Below, piece after piece: positions 43,062 to 52,778 of a stretch of 64,000 nucleotides of DNA (position 1 is its first letter; every line of letters starts with the position of its first letter). The translations under genes were made by a program, and so were the position numbers. The stretch is from Virgibacillus_P tibetensis (lineage in GTDB: Bacteria > Bacillota > Bacilli > Bacillales > Amphibacillaceae): the NCBI RefSeq assembly GCF_036026595.1, contig NZ_JARZFX010000013.1:1-64000 (forward strand), read 5' to 3'. Below the pieces are notes generated by a model, which was given only the letters and a program-made list of their open reading frames with translations, ran no database searches and had not been told where the DNA came from.

Positions 43062-43397
43062 ATGACCAAACATATTATAGGATCATACAACTCTGTGGAA
43101 GAAGCAGTCAACAAAGTACTGGACTTGAAAATTGAAGGACACCGAGCCGAAGACATTACAGTAATTACCAACAGAAATAATAAAGATGACATTGAAAACC
43201 ATACAGATGTCCAGGTGAAAAGTGGTATTCCAGAGAAAAATAGCGGGTCATTTACCGAAAAGATAAAACAAATTTTCACAGATGATATCACAAATCCGTA
43301 TGAACAATTAATCCGTCTAGGAATACCAGAAGGACAGGCAAAAGTTAATCAAGGTAATTTGAAGTCAGAAAAAATTATCATAGTAATAGATAAATAA
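43062..43397 (+). CDS. General stress protein 17M-like (YflT family)
   Basis: 111 residues. N-terminal YflT domain at 1-100 beginning TKHIIGSYNSVEEAVNKV, with a ferredoxin-like repeat ending in KIIIVIDK. Family members are sigma-B-controlled proteins of unknown biochemical role. A sigma-B-type promoter is visible upstream. CTGGAGG site 6-8 nt ahead of ATG. Confidence 0.87.
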   Translation: MTKHIIGSYNSVEEAVNKVLDLKIEGHRAEDITVITNRNNKDDIENHTDVQVKSGIPEKNSGSFTEKIKQIFTDDITNPYEQLIRLGIPEGQAKVNQGNLKSEKIIIVIDK

Positions 43398-43496
43398 GCT
43401 AAACCGTATTATTCGAACACCTCGCAAGGATGTTCACTTAATTAATTTAATAGTTATGCTGCTCCTCCAGATTTATTCCTCTGACCTGAGAATCTG

Positions 43497-43514
43497 AATC
43501 GAATCGATTCGATT
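43497..43514. repeat. 18-bp perfect palindrome
   Basis: AATCGAATCGATTCGATT within a larger run of GAATC/GATTC units (43491-43520), in the 255-nt gap between the YflT-like gene and the binding-protein terminator. No gene in this gap. Confidence 0.7.
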
Positions 43515-43604
43515 TGATTCTAACTAGGTTACGTAAACTCATGATGACTGGATGCTCGACTTAGAGAGAGAGTTAATTATACGCTCTAAAAGCTATCAAA
43601 CAAT

Positions 43605-43650
43605 AAAGGAAACGAGTTCGAAGCGCGCTGCTCTGAACTCGTTTCCTTTA
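43605..43650. terminator. Terminator between convergent genes
   Basis: AAAGGAAACGAGTTC / GAACTCGTTTCCTTT, 15-bp stem with a 14-nt loop, directly beyond the SBP stop at 43653. Confidence 0.85.
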
Positions 43651-43652
43651 CA

Positions 43653-45227
43653 TTAGTTATCTATTGTTACATCACGAAGAAATGGAAAACTGCTGGGAAA
43701 TTGGTAAAAACCATCTACGTTTTCTCTTAATCCTGCTAATAAAACAGAGTGATATAACGGTACGATAGGAGCTTCATCAATGATTAACTGCTGAACCTCT
43801 TTATATAATTCAAGACGTTCTTCTTCATCAGTAGTTTTTCTGGCTTGTTCCAGCAAGCTATCTATAGCATCATTTGCTAGAAATGATCGATTGCCCGGGG
43901 CTCCAGCATTCGTTGAATGAAACATTGGATAAAGTCCATAATCAGCATCCAACGTCACAGTCCCCCAGCTGCCAACAAACATATCCATTTCTCCGTTAGC
44001 AGTAACTTCCAGATATGCTCCAACCTCCATGGATTCAATGCTAAGATCTATGCCGATTTCTTCTAATTGTGCTTGAATGAGTTCAGCACTATCCGAAGTG
44101 GTGCGGTCATACGTTAAAATTGTTGTTGAAAAACCATCAGGATAACCCGCATCTGCCAATAGCTCTTTTGCTTCTTCTGGGTTATATGGTAACGGGTCTA
44201 TTTCGTCACTATAACCAAATACAGTTGGTGCTAATGGACCAATTGCTGGTAAAGCCACTCCATCCGTTACTCCATCTATCAGATTTTCCTTATCAATTGC
44301 CATATTGATCGCTTGCCTTACCCGTACATCATTAAATGGTTCAACTTCTGTATTAAACCCTACATACGATAAGCTCGCACTGTCTGACTGCTTAACATAA
44401 GTTTGATCATTATCTTCTAATCTACTTATATCATTTGCATTTACCGGATAAACAATATCCGCCTCTTCCGTCTCGAGCTCAGCAATTCGTGTCATATCTT
44501 CAGGTACAAACTTAAATGTCACAGAATCTACATTTGCTTGCTCACCCCAGTATTCTTCGTTCTTTACAAGCTTAATAGATTCACCTGGTTCACGATCATC
44601 AAATTTAAAATATCCAGTTCCGACTGGCGCTTCATTGACAGAAGCAAATGGAGGTTCACCATTTTCAACAGCTTCATAATCGGCTTCAATGGATTTCAAG
44701 CTGATAATATGACCTCCGGGATGTGCTAAGTGGGAAGGTAATGCTGCGAAAGGATATTCCGTAGTTATATGTACAGTATATGTATCAATAACTTCAACGG
44801 CTTCAATCATATCAAATAAAAATCCTAAAGGAGAAGCAACCTCAGGGTCTCGTACGCGATCCAAGTTAGCTTTTACGACATCTGCATTTAATTCAGAACC
44901 ATCATGGAAAGTTACCCCTTCCCTAATTTTCGCTTCCCAAACGGTATCCTCAACTTGTTCAAAGCTTTCTGCCAGACCCGGTTGTATAGTCAAATCCGTA
45001 TCTAACTGTACGAGTGTATCGTACAGTGCATTCATCACATACAATGAATTTCCATCATTTGCTGCATGTGGGTCCAGAGAAACTGGTTCTGAAGCTAAGT
45101 CCACAGTTAAAACTTTTGCACTTAATTCAGTAGTTCCTTCGTTCGTGTTTGAATCGGGTTCTTCCGAACATGCTGTTATAAATATACTCAACATGATAAT
45201 AAATAAAATTACTACTTTCGACTTCAT
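43653..45227 (-). CDS. Peptide ABC transporter substrate-binding lipoprotein (family 5)
   Basis: 524 residues. Lipobox FITAC near residue 20. SBP family 5 signature: EGVTFHDGSELNADVVKANLDR at about 108-129, RVRQAINMAIDKENLI, and the C-terminal EVQQLIIDEAPIVPLYH. Resembles GsiB/DppA-type binders of di- and tripeptides or glutathione. No permease or ATPase is adjacent; it may use the oppDFBC proteins encoded at 46883-52651. Alone between two terminators. Confidence 0.9.
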   Translation of the reverse strand: MKSKVVILFIIMLSIFITACSEEPDSNTNEGTTELSAKVLTVDLASEPVSLDPHAANDGNSLYVMNALYDTLVQLDTDLTIQPGLAESFEQVEDTVWEAKIREGVTFHDGSELNADVVKANLDRVRDPEVASPLGFLFDMIEAVEVIDTYTVHITTEYPFAALPSHLAHPGGHIISLKSIEADYEAVENGEPPFASVNEAPVGTGYFKFDDREPGESIKLVKNEEYWGEQANVDSVTFKFVPEDMTRIAELETEEADIVYPVNANDISRLEDNDQTYVKQSDSASLSYVGFNTEVEPFNDVRVRQAINMAIDKENLIDGVTDGVALPAIGPLAPTVFGYSDEIDPLPYNPEEAKELLADAGYPDGFSTTILTYDRTTSDSAELIQAQLEEIGIDLSIESMEVGAYLEVTANGEMDMFVGSWGTVTLDADYGLYPMFHSTNAGAPGNRSFLANDAIDSLLEQARKTTDEEERLELYKEVQQLIIDEAPIVPLYHSVLLAGLRENVDGFYQFPSSFPFLRDVTIDN

Positions 45228-45457
45228 ACCTTACCTCCTATATATAATCCACATTAATTCACTATGTTTAGTACACTTTATAATTTTACACAGGTGGTTC
45301 AAGCAAGTCAATTTACACACTCTACTATGCATATAGCCAATCACAATTTACTCATGAAATGTTCAATGAAAGTTCAAACACTTTTGCATAAACAATGTTA
45401 AACTATGTGTAATATTGTTATAAATAAACATTAAGCACCATAAGGAGGTGCCTGATT

Positions 45458-46042
45458 TTGTTGCCAGCCGATCGCCGAAAACGAGTTGAAGATTTGATTA
45501 GAAGCCATTACAGTATGAAAATATCGGATTTAAGTAAAAAGTTTAATGTATCTGAAATGACTATCCATCGGGACCTGAAGCCATTAATAGACGAAGGTGT
45601 TGTCATAAAAACATTTGGAGGCGTTACCCTTACACGTGATAAGCAATCTAATGAGACGATCTCAGAAGAATGTGTAATTTGTAAAAGTAGCATTAATGTA
45701 AGAATGGCTTACAGGCTTATTCTACAAAATAATAAAATTGAAATGACCTGTTGTGCACATTGTGGACTTATCCGTCACCGCCAGCTTGATAGCGGAGTAA
45801 TTCAAGCAATATGTTACGATTTTTTCAGACAGACTACAATAAGTGCACATCTCACATGGTTTGTAATGAATTCATCTGTTCATATCGGATGCTGCCAACC
45901 ACAGGTTTTAACATTTGAATGGAAAGAACATGCAGAAAAATTTGTTAAAGGCTTTGGAGGAAATGTATATTCTTTCAATCAAGCTACTGAAGCTGTACTC
46001 CATAAAATGAGCGGATGTCACAGCAAGAAGAATCGTTTATGA
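45458..46042 (+). CDS. DeoR-type HTH fused to a NosL-like cysteine domain
   Basis: 194 residues. N-terminal DeoR winged helix at 1-57 (MKISDLSKKFNVSEMTIHRDLKPL). The rest is not the sugar-phosphate domain of DeoR but a NosL-like domain: ECVICKSS at about 70-75, MTCCAHCG at about 98-103, a C at about 145, and KEHAEKFVKGFGGNVYSFNQA, typical of NosL's C-terminus. NosL binds Cu(I), so a metal-sensing repressor is a reasonable inference. TTG start with AAGGAGGTG 7 nt upstream. Followed by a FixH-type lipoprotein after 31 nt. Confidence 0.75.
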   Translation: MLPADRRKRVEDLIRSHYSMKISDLSKKFNVSEMTIHRDLKPLIDEGVVIKTFGGVTLTRDKQSNETISEECVICKSSINVRMAYRLILQNNKIEMTCCAHCGLIRHRQLDSGVIQAICYDFFRQTTISAHLTWFVMNSSVHIGCCQPQVLTFEWKEHAEKFVKGFGGNVYSFNQATEAVLHKMSGCHSKKNRL

Positions 46043-46073
46043 GTACGCAAAATACCAGAAAGCAGGGATAAAC

Positions 46074-46826
46074 ATGCAGAACAAGATATGGTTATCTATA
46101 TTAATGTTGAGTTTACTTGTTCTAACAGCTTGTAACGGGGATGAAAATATAGAAGATACGGAAGAAGATTCAGAAATAATTCAGGTCCTTGAAGTTGATC
46201 TTAGTGTTCCGGAAGAAGCAGACGTAGAAGAAAAAGTGGAATTAACGGCATTGGTTACATATGGAGAAGAAAAAGTGAATGATGCAGACGAGATTGAATT
46301 TGAACTATGGGAAGAAGGAAATAAAGAGGATAGTATAAAGTTAGAGGCTATAAACAATAATGATGGCACGTATTCAACAGAAACAGCATTCGATAAAGAT
46401 GGCATCTTTACAGTACAGGTACATGTTACTGCTAGAGACCTGCATACTATGCCTCAACAATCGATAACTGTTGGTGAGGGAGACACTCATCAGCATAACG
46501 ATGAAGATGAGCATAGTGAACATGTGCAAGGGTTTGGAATGCATTTCGTTAAACCTGAAAATCCTCGGGCAGAAGATGAAATCGAGCTGATGGTTCACTT
46601 GCAAATGGATGATGAAACGTTGGAAAGCGCTGAAGTGCAGTATGAAATATGGAATTACGACATTTCTGAAAACCATGTATGGGAGAATGCCGAAGAGGCT
46701 AAGCCTGGAGAATACATCGCTTCTCATACATTTAGGAACTCAGGTAACTACACCATTCAAATTCATGTAGAAAATGATGATGGACTCCATGAGCACGAAA
46801 AATACCAGATTGACGTAATAAAATGA
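46074..46826 (+). CDS. FixH/YtkA-like lipoprotein, two domains
   Basis: 250 residues. Lipobox VLTAC near residue 20, an acidic linker, then two beta-sandwich FixH/YtkA-type domains: about 40-130 (GTYSTETAFDKDGIFTVQVHV) and 150-250 (GEYIASHTFRNSGNYTIQIHV). A His-rich bridge (DTHQHNDEDEHSEH) joins them. FixH-type proteins occur with copper and cytochrome oxidase assembly. Probably co-transcribed with the DeoR/NosL regulator. Confidence 0.8.
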   Translation: MQNKIWLSILMLSLLVLTACNGDENIEDTEEDSEIIQVLEVDLSVPEEADVEEKVELTALVTYGEEKVNDADEIEFELWEEGNKEDSIKLEAINNNDGTYSTETAFDKDGIFTVQVHVTARDLHTMPQQSITVGEGDTHQHNDEDEHSEHVQGFGMHFVKPENPRAEDEIELMVHLQMDDETLESAEVQYEIWNYDISENHVWENAEEAKPGEYIASHTFRNSGNYTIQIHVENDDGLHEHEKYQIDVIK

Positions 46827-46832
46827 ATATAT

Positions 46833-46868
46833 TAAAGGAGTCCTTCGTTTACTGGGGACTCCTTCATT
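46833..46868. terminator. Bidirectional terminator between FixH-like and oppC genes
   Basis: AAAGGAGTCC - TTCGTTTACTG - GGGACTCCTT followed by CATTTATT. 6 nt after the FixH-like stop. Confidence 0.8.
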
Positions 46869-46882
46869 TATTATAAAAGGTA

Positions 46883-47821
46883 TTAATTTTTCATCTTGGG
46901 ATCCAATGCATCTCTCAGTCCATCACCTATCAGGTTGAATCCCAATACAACTAGCATTATGGACACACCTGGTACGATTAATGTCCATGGAGCCAATTGA
47001 ATAAAATCACGAGCATCCGCGAGCATTTGTCCCCACTCCGGTAATGGCGGTTGTACACCAAGACCTAAGAAGCCTAAAGCAGCTGCTTCTAATATGGCAG
47101 TTCCGAACCCTAATGTAGATTGAACAATAATCGGGGCCACACTATTCGGTAAAATATGATGAAAGATAATCCTCCCATTTTTCATTCCCTGTGCCTTTGC
47201 GGCCATGATAAATTCTTCTTCTCGCAAACTGATTACCTTTGATCTTACCAATCGCCCAAAGATGGGGATATTTATAATTGCAATTGCTATTAGCGCATTT
47301 TGAAGGGAAGCTCCTAAAATAGCAACAATTGCAATCGCCAATAAAATACTGGGAAATGCAAGCAAAATATCAAAAATACGTGAAATAATCATATCAATCC
47401 AACGACCAAAATAACCTGCAACTATTCCTAGTATCGTACCAAAGAATAGTGCACCTGTTACAGCAAAAAAGCCAACCTGGAGTGATACTCTAGCTCCATA
47501 AGCTATTCTTGTAAGTATATCCCTGCCTAGATGATCCGTTCCAAGCCAATGCTCCGCGGACGGGGGATTCAATCTATTAATAAGGTCTTGCTCTTGATAC
47601 GTGTAGGGCGACAGCAACGGTGCAAATAAACCAACGAGAATGAAGAATATGATAATAAATAATCCCGCAATTGCAAAACGATTTTTCCGTAATTGTTTTA
47701 GTGTATCTCTCCAGGGAGAAATCGCTTTTATTTCCTCTGTATCAAACTGTTGACCTCTTTTTGCGGGGTTTTGTAGCAATTGCTCGGATTGTTTTCCTTT
47801 TTCCTTTGTTTCCATTGTCAC
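46883..47821 (-). CDS. Peptide ABC transporter permease (OppC/DppC type)
   Basis: 312 residues. Cytoplasmic N-terminus with OppC_N motif (ISPWRDTLKQLRKNRFAIAGL), six TM helices, and the ATPase-contact EAA loop VISLREEEFIMAAKAQG. HWLGTDHLGRDILTR is the typical OppC/DppC motif. Last gene of the oligopeptide operon, 6 nt after the OppB-type gene. Confidence 0.93.
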   Translation of the reverse strand: MTMETKEKGKQSEQLLQNPAKRGQQFDTEEIKAISPWRDTLKQLRKNRFAIAGLFIIIFFILVGLFAPLLSPYTYQEQDLINRLNPPSAEHWLGTDHLGRDILTRIAYGARVSLQVGFFAVTGALFFGTILGIVAGYFGRWIDMIISRIFDILLAFPSILLAIAIVAILGASLQNALIAIAIINIPIFGRLVRSKVISLREEEFIMAAKAQGMKNGRIIFHHILPNSVAPIIVQSTLGFGTAILEAAALGFLGLGVQPPLPEWGQMLADARDFIQLAPWTLIVPGVSIMLVVLGFNLIGDGLRDALDPKMKN

Positions 47822-47827
47822 ATCCCC

Positions 47828-48829
47828 CTAATATTTAATCCTTGGATCAATATACGTATAAAGTACATCAACAATTAAATTAATAATAACGAAAATAAAT
47901 GCAACTACGAGAATACCAGATTGTATAACAGGATAATCACGGTAGTTAATTGCTTCATAAATATATCTACCTATACCTGGCCAACTAAAAATAGTTTCGG
48001 TTAAGATTGCCCCACCTAAAAGCACGCCGGATTGTAAGCCGATAATTGTTAATACTGGTATCATGGCATTTTTTAAAGCATGCTTGTAAATGATCAGAAA
48101 TTGTCCTGAACCTTTTGCTTTTACAGTTCGAATGTAATCGGATTTCATAACCTCCAGCATACTGGAGCGTGTCATTCTGGCGATTATTGCCATCGGAATA
48201 GTACCTAAAGCCACAGCCGGTAAAACCAAATGCTTTAAAACGGTTACCGTCCTGGCAAAGTCCAGGTGGATAATTGTATCCAATACATAAAAGTAAGTAA
48301 TTGGTGCTAATGGATCTCTACTATCCTGCCGTCCGTGTGCCGGCAGCCAACCAAGCTCCTGGGCAAACACCCACTGCTCCATTAAAGCCAACCAGAAAAT
48401 AGGCATGGACACACCAATTAAAGCAACCAGCATGGCCAGAAAATCAAACCATGAGTTCTGCTTCCAAGCACTTATAATTCCAGCATTAACGCCAACAATG
48501 ATGGCAAATATCATGGCAAATAAGGTTAACTCGAAGGTGGCAGCTATGTATGGCCATATCTCATTAGAAATTTCTGATTTTGAACGTAAAGAAGTACCTA
48601 AGTCACCTTGTATCAAGTCTGTTACATAGATTCCATATTGAATTAGATACGGTTCGTTTAATCCCATACTTTCTTCTAAATCTGAAATGGCAGTTGCTGT
48701 TGCTGTTTCCCCTAATATTACTTGTGCAGGATTTCCAGGAATAAGATGTACAATAGAAAAAGTAATTAATGTCATCCCGATCAGAACGGGAATAAGCATT
48801 AACAAACGTCGTATAATATAGGCAAACAT
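47828..48829 (-). CDS. Peptide ABC transporter permease (OppB/DppB type)
   Basis: 333 residues, six TM helices, MFAYIIRRLLMLIPVLIG start and EAA loop ARMTRSSMLEVMKSDYIRT, then GGAILTETIFSWPGIGRY. Forms the channel with the OppC-type gene. A terminator lies between it and the binding-protein gene upstream. Confidence 0.93.
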   Translation of the reverse strand: MFAYIIRRLLMLIPVLIGMTLITFSIVHLIPGNPAQVILGETATATAISDLEESMGLNEPYLIQYGIYVTDLIQGDLGTSLRSKSEISNEIWPYIAATFELTLFAMIFAIIVGVNAGIISAWKQNSWFDFLAMLVALIGVSMPIFWLALMEQWVFAQELGWLPAHGRQDSRDPLAPITYFYVLDTIIHLDFARTVTVLKHLVLPAVALGTIPMAIIARMTRSSMLEVMKSDYIRTVKAKGSGQFLIIYKHALKNAMIPVLTIIGLQSGVLLGGAILTETIFSWPGIGRYIYEAINYRDYPVIQSGILVVAFIFVIINLIVDVLYTYIDPRIKY

Positions 48830-48907
48830 AATTTCACCCCAGTTCTTTGTCTAAGTAATGAGAAATCAGACACCTATTTTACTGGTGTATCTTTTGTTTG
48901 AAAAAAG

Positions 48908-48936
48908 AAGAGTAGTAGAAAAAAACTACTACTCTT
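48908..48936 (-). terminator. Internal terminator of the opp operon
   Basis: AAGAGTAGTAG - AAAAAAA - CTACTACTCTT, followed by TTCTTTTTT on the minus strand. Directly after the binding-protein stop; partial read-through would give more binding protein than permease. Confidence 0.75.
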
Positions 48937-48942
48937 TTATTC

Positions 48943-50637
48943 TTAATTATCTAGTTCTACTTGTGTTAATGGCTCACTCGTAGATGGATGTGGCACATAA
49001 TTTTTAACTGCACTAGTTGTTGCCATAACAGGTCTGGAATGTACCAGTGTTGCCATTGGAGAGTCTTCCGAAATTAAAGCCTGTGCCTCTTGATAAAATT
49101 GAGCACGCTCATCCTGGTCAACTGATAGTTTTGCTTTGTTTAGCAGTTCATCGACTTCATCATTTTCATAAAATGTACGGTTACTGCTTCCTACATTATT
49201 TCCATGTAGTAAGCTGCTTAGGAAATAATCCGGGTCTCCATTTGTTCCGGACCATCCAAGCATATACATTTGCTGTTCACCTTGCATTGTCTTTTCTAAA
49301 TATGGAGCCCATTCTTCACGAATAATTGTTACATCGATGCCAATTTCAGCTAAGTTATTTTGTACGATTTGTGAAACAGTTTCTGGATCTGGCATATATG
49401 GTCTTGCTACAGGCATTGTCCATAGCTCAATTTCCAAACCATCTTCATACCCTGCTTCTGCAAGTAATTCTTTTGCTCTGTCCAGGTCATAGTCATAGGC
49501 TTCAACTTCGTCATTATAACCCATATAACTAGGTGGTAACGGGTTTTTAGCTGGAACAGCATAACCAGCATATAATGCGTCTGCAATTGCTTGTTTATCA
49601 ATTGCAAAATTTATAGCTTGTCGGAGTTCCTTGTTATCCAAAGGTGCCTTTTGCATGTTAAAACCTAAATACCCAAAGTTATTTTCCGCTCGCTCATGCA
49701 GTTCTAATCCATCTTCAGCTTCAATACCTGCAGCATCATCTGGGTTTAACCCATCCATGATATCAATTTCTCCTGAACGAAGTGCAATTAATCGTGCTGC
49801 GTTATCTGGTATTACTGAAAATACAACGCGGTCCAGTTTTGGAAATCCATCTTTACGATAATCATCAAATTTCTCTAGAACAATTGCATCATCTTTACTC
49901 CAGCTGACAAATTCAAACGGACCAGTGCCCACTGGGTTTTCATTTATCATGTTGCCATACTCTTCAAAGGCTGCTGGTGAATTAATTCCGAAATAGCTCA
50001 TACCCATATTTTGTAGGAAATAACCTAGTGGTTGTTTCAATACAAACTCTATTTCGTGGTCTCCCACAACGTTAATTTCTTCAATGACATGATTTTCATC
50101 ACCCTTGAATCCTCCAAACATAGTTCCATACATGGAATACACATATCCATCATCCGTAAACGCATATTCATGCTCTGGATCTGACCAACGTTCAAAGTTA
50201 GTTTTTACTGCCTCCGCGTTAAAGTCTGTTCCGTCATGGAAGGTGACACCTTCCTCCAAAAAGAATGTATAGCTTAAGCCATCATCTGCTACATCCCAAT
50301 CGTGAGCTAATCCTGGCAGCAGCTCAAATGAATCTTCATCAAACTGTAATAAGCTTTCCAATACTTGCACCGTTACACGAGAAGATTCTCCATCTGTTGT
50401 ACTAGATGGGTCTAAACTCTCCGAATCGCCTCCGCGGGCGAAGACTAATACTTGATCACCTTCTGACTCTGCATCCGAATCATCATCTGCATCTGCTCCA
50501 TCATCGGTTTCCTCTTCTGCTCCAGAGTCGTTACCTTCATCTGTACCACCATCTGCCCCACCGTCACCGCTGCATGCGGCCAGTACTAAAATAAATGCGA
50601 GCATGAAAGCAAGTAAGAGCTTAAACTTCAATTTCAT
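48943..50637 (-). CDS. Peptide ABC transporter substrate-binding lipoprotein
   Basis: 564 residues. Lipobox LVLAAC at about 17-22, then an unusually long Asp/Glu/Gly linker (about 23-60) and an SBP family 5 fold (LEEGVTFHDGTDFNAEAVK, LRQAINFAIDKQAI, QEAQALISEDSPMATLVHS). The acidic linker fits a surface exposed to high salt. Third gene of an oppD-oppF-SBP-oppB-oppC operon. Confidence 0.92.
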   Translation of the reverse strand: MKLKFKLLLAFMLAFILVLAACSGDGGADGGTDEGNDSGAEEETDDGADADDDSDAESEGDQVLVFARGGDSESLDPSSTTDGESSRVTVQVLESLLQFDEDSFELLPGLAHDWDVADDGLSYTFFLEEGVTFHDGTDFNAEAVKTNFERWSDPEHEYAFTDDGYVYSMYGTMFGGFKGDENHVIEEINVVGDHEIEFVLKQPLGYFLQNMGMSYFGINSPAAFEEYGNMINENPVGTGPFEFVSWSKDDAIVLEKFDDYRKDGFPKLDRVVFSVIPDNAARLIALRSGEIDIMDGLNPDDAAGIEAEDGLELHERAENNFGYLGFNMQKAPLDNKELRQAINFAIDKQAIADALYAGYAVPAKNPLPPSYMGYNDEVEAYDYDLDRAKELLAEAGYEDGLEIELWTMPVARPYMPDPETVSQIVQNNLAEIGIDVTIIREEWAPYLEKTMQGEQQMYMLGWSGTNGDPDYFLSSLLHGNNVGSSNRTFYENDEVDELLNKAKLSVDQDERAQFYQEAQALISEDSPMATLVHSRPVMATTSAVKNYVPHPSTSEPLTQVELDN

Positions 50638-50685
50638 GTTTTTTCCCCCTTTTTTGTATGAATATATAGGATAATATCTTGTAGC

Positions 50686-51660
50686 CTATTCCTTATTGTA
50701 AAGGTGACAAGCCACAAAATGGTTATCTTCAATTTCTAAGAACTCAGGTCTTACTTCATTACAGATATCCATCGCTACTGGACACCTGGTGTGAAATGCA
50801 CACCCAGTCGGTGGGTCTGATGGGCTTGGCACATCCCCCTTTAAAATGACTCGTTCCTTTACTATATCCGGATCAGGGAGTGGTACAGCCGACAAAAGTG
50901 CCTGTGTATATGGATGTTTCGGATCATCATATAATTTATCCTTCTCAGTTAATTCAACCATTCTGCCTAAGTACATCACTCCAACACGATCACTGATATG
51001 CTTCACAACACTCAGATCATGTGCTATAAAAACATAAGTTAGATTAAACTCATCACGAAGCTCTTCCATTAAGTTAAGGATTTGTGACTGAACAGAAACA
51101 TCCAAAGCTGAAACGGGCTCATCACAAATAATTAATTTAGGATTATTTGCTAAAGCTCTGGCTATGCCAATTCTTTGCCTTTGCCCCCCGCTGAACTGGT
51201 GTGGATAACGTGATGCATGATAGGCGCTTAGCCCTACAACTTCCAATAGTTCCTTCACACGTTCCTTTCGTTCTTTAGCAGAATTTACCCCATGTATCAA
51301 AAGGGGCTCACCAACAATTTTCTCGACAGTATGTCTAGGATTTAACGATGCGTAGGGATCTTGGAAAATAATTTGCATATTACGCCTTAATTTGCGCATC
51401 TCTTCGGCACTTAATTGTGTTATGTCTCGATCCTCAAACTTCACCTCTCCTGCAGAGGGTTCAATCAGCCTCAGGATGGCTTTGCCAGCTGTTGATTTAC
51501 CACAGCCTGATTCTCCTACAATTCCTACTATTTCGCCTTCATTAACCGTAAAGGATATACCATCAACCGCTTTCACTTCACCTATTTTACGTCCTAAGAC
51601 ACCACCTCTAATGTCAAAGTACTTTTTAAGGTTATTAACTTCAAGTAATGGTTTCTGCAT
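50686..51660 (-). CDS. Peptide ABC transporter ATPase (OppF/DppF type)
   Basis: 324 residues. GESGCGKSTAGKAIL (Walker A, about 50), FQDPYASLNPRHTV, signature FSGGQRQRIGIARAL, Walker B IICDEPVSALDVSVQ, and the C-terminal oligopeptide domain with PTGCAFHTRCP. The C-terminal Cys run (CAFHTRCPVAMDIC) may bind an Fe-S cluster as in other Opp ATPases. Overlaps oppD by 20 nt. Confidence 0.95.
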   Translation of the reverse strand: MQKPLLEVNNLKKYFDIRGGVLGRKIGEVKAVDGISFTVNEGEIVGIVGESGCGKSTAGKAILRLIEPSAGEVKFEDRDITQLSAEEMRKLRRNMQIIFQDPYASLNPRHTVEKIVGEPLLIHGVNSAKERKERVKELLEVVGLSAYHASRYPHQFSGGQRQRIGIARALANNPKLIICDEPVSALDVSVQSQILNLMEELRDEFNLTYVFIAHDLSVVKHISDRVGVMYLGRMVELTEKDKLYDDPKHPYTQALLSAVPLPDPDIVKERVILKGDVPSPSDPPTGCAFHTRCPVAMDICNEVRPEFLEIEDNHFVACHLYNKE

Positions 51661-52651
51661 GTTCTGTTACATCCCCTTCCACCTCATCATACAAAAAGCA
51701 ACGGCTGCTGCGATTATTATCCAGGGGATAAAGCTCCGGATTTTCTTGAAAACAACGATCATATGCAAATTCACACCGTGGTGAAAACCTGCATCCAATC
51801 CTGTCCATTTTGGGTTTAGGTACCGTTCCCGGTATAGAATACAGTTTTTGTTCTCGTTCGTGCATTTTTGGCAGTGATTTAATAAGTCCTTTGGAGTATG
51901 GATGTTTGGGGTCTTTTAATATTTCTCTTGTTGTTCCTTCTTCAACTACCTGTCCAGAATACATAACTACAACTCGGTCACAAATTTCTGCTACTACTCC
52001 CAAATCATGGGTTATCAATAAAATTGCTGTTTCTTTTTCTTCATTAAGGTTGCGCATTAAGTCTAGTATTTGAGCTTGTATCGTTACATCCAGCGCTGTA
52101 GTAGGTTCGTCTGCTATCAGCAATTCAGGATTGCAGGACATTGCCATAGCAATCATGACCCGCTGCCTCATTCCTCCAGATAATTGATGTGGGTATTCAT
52201 TAATTATTGCTTCTGCTCTAGGTATTCCTACTAGCCTTAACATAGCAATAGATTTGCTTTTAGCCTCTTTTTTACTTATACTCTGATGAATCAGAATAGC
52301 TTCTCTTAATTGATTCCCAATTGTAAACAATGGATTCAGCGATGTCATCGGCTCTTGAAATATCATGGAAATTTCATTACCACGAATTTTCCTCATCCTT
52401 TTTTCGGAAGCCTTTACTAGATTTTCTCCTTTAAAGTTAATTTCTCCCTCGGTGATTTTACCTGGTGGATTTGGTACTAATTTCATTACAGATAAGGAAG
52501 TTACGCTTTTACCACATCCAGACTCCCCAACTATACCGACTACTTCACCCTTATGTACGCTAAGACTTACCCCATCAACAGCTGGAACTTCGCCACTATC
52601 TGTAAAAAAATGTGTATGTAGATTATTTAATTCTAAAACTACATCTTCCAT
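51641..52651 (-). CDS. Peptide ABC transporter ATPase (OppD/DppD type)
   Basis: 336 residues. GESGCGKSVTSLSVM Walker A, MIFQEPMTSLNP, LSGGMRQRVMIAMAM signature, LIADEPTTALDVT Walker B, LLITHDLG, and C-terminal CRFSPRCEFAYDRC. First gene of the operon. A hairpin terminator lies 30 nt above its start codon, inside the transcript leader. Confidence 0.95.
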   Translation of the reverse strand: MEDVVLELNNLHTHFFTDSGEVPAVDGVSLSVHKGEVVGIVGESGCGKSVTSLSVMKLVPNPPGKITEGEINFKGENLVKASEKRMRKIRGNEISMIFQEPMTSLNPLFTIGNQLREAILIHQSISKKEAKSKSIAMLRLVGIPRAEAIINEYPHQLSGGMRQRVMIAMAMSCNPELLIADEPTTALDVTIQAQILDLMRNLNEEKETAILLITHDLGVVAEICDRVVVMYSGQVVEEGTTREILKDPKHPYSKGLIKSLPKMHEREQKLYSIPGTVPKPKMDRIGCRFSPRCEFAYDRCFQENPELYPLDNNRSSRCFLYDEVEGDVTEHAETIT

Positions 52652-52680
52652 ATTTGTTAACCCCCATCGCCTTCTTTTAC

Positions 52681-52720
52681 AAAAAACCTCTAAACTGGTA
52701 GGTATGTCAGGTTTAGAGGG
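52681..52720 (-). terminator. Terminator in the leader of the opp operon
   Basis: On the minus strand CCTCTAAAC CTGACATACCTACCA GTTTAGAGG TTTTTTG. It lies between the promoter at 52806-52779 and the oppD start, so most transcripts should stop unless something intervenes. No antiterminator stem or T-box motif could be found. Confidence 0.7.
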
Positions 52721-52778
52721 GAATTTTACATTTATTTAACAATTGATATGATTTTTTTGAATATTCATTTACCATTTT

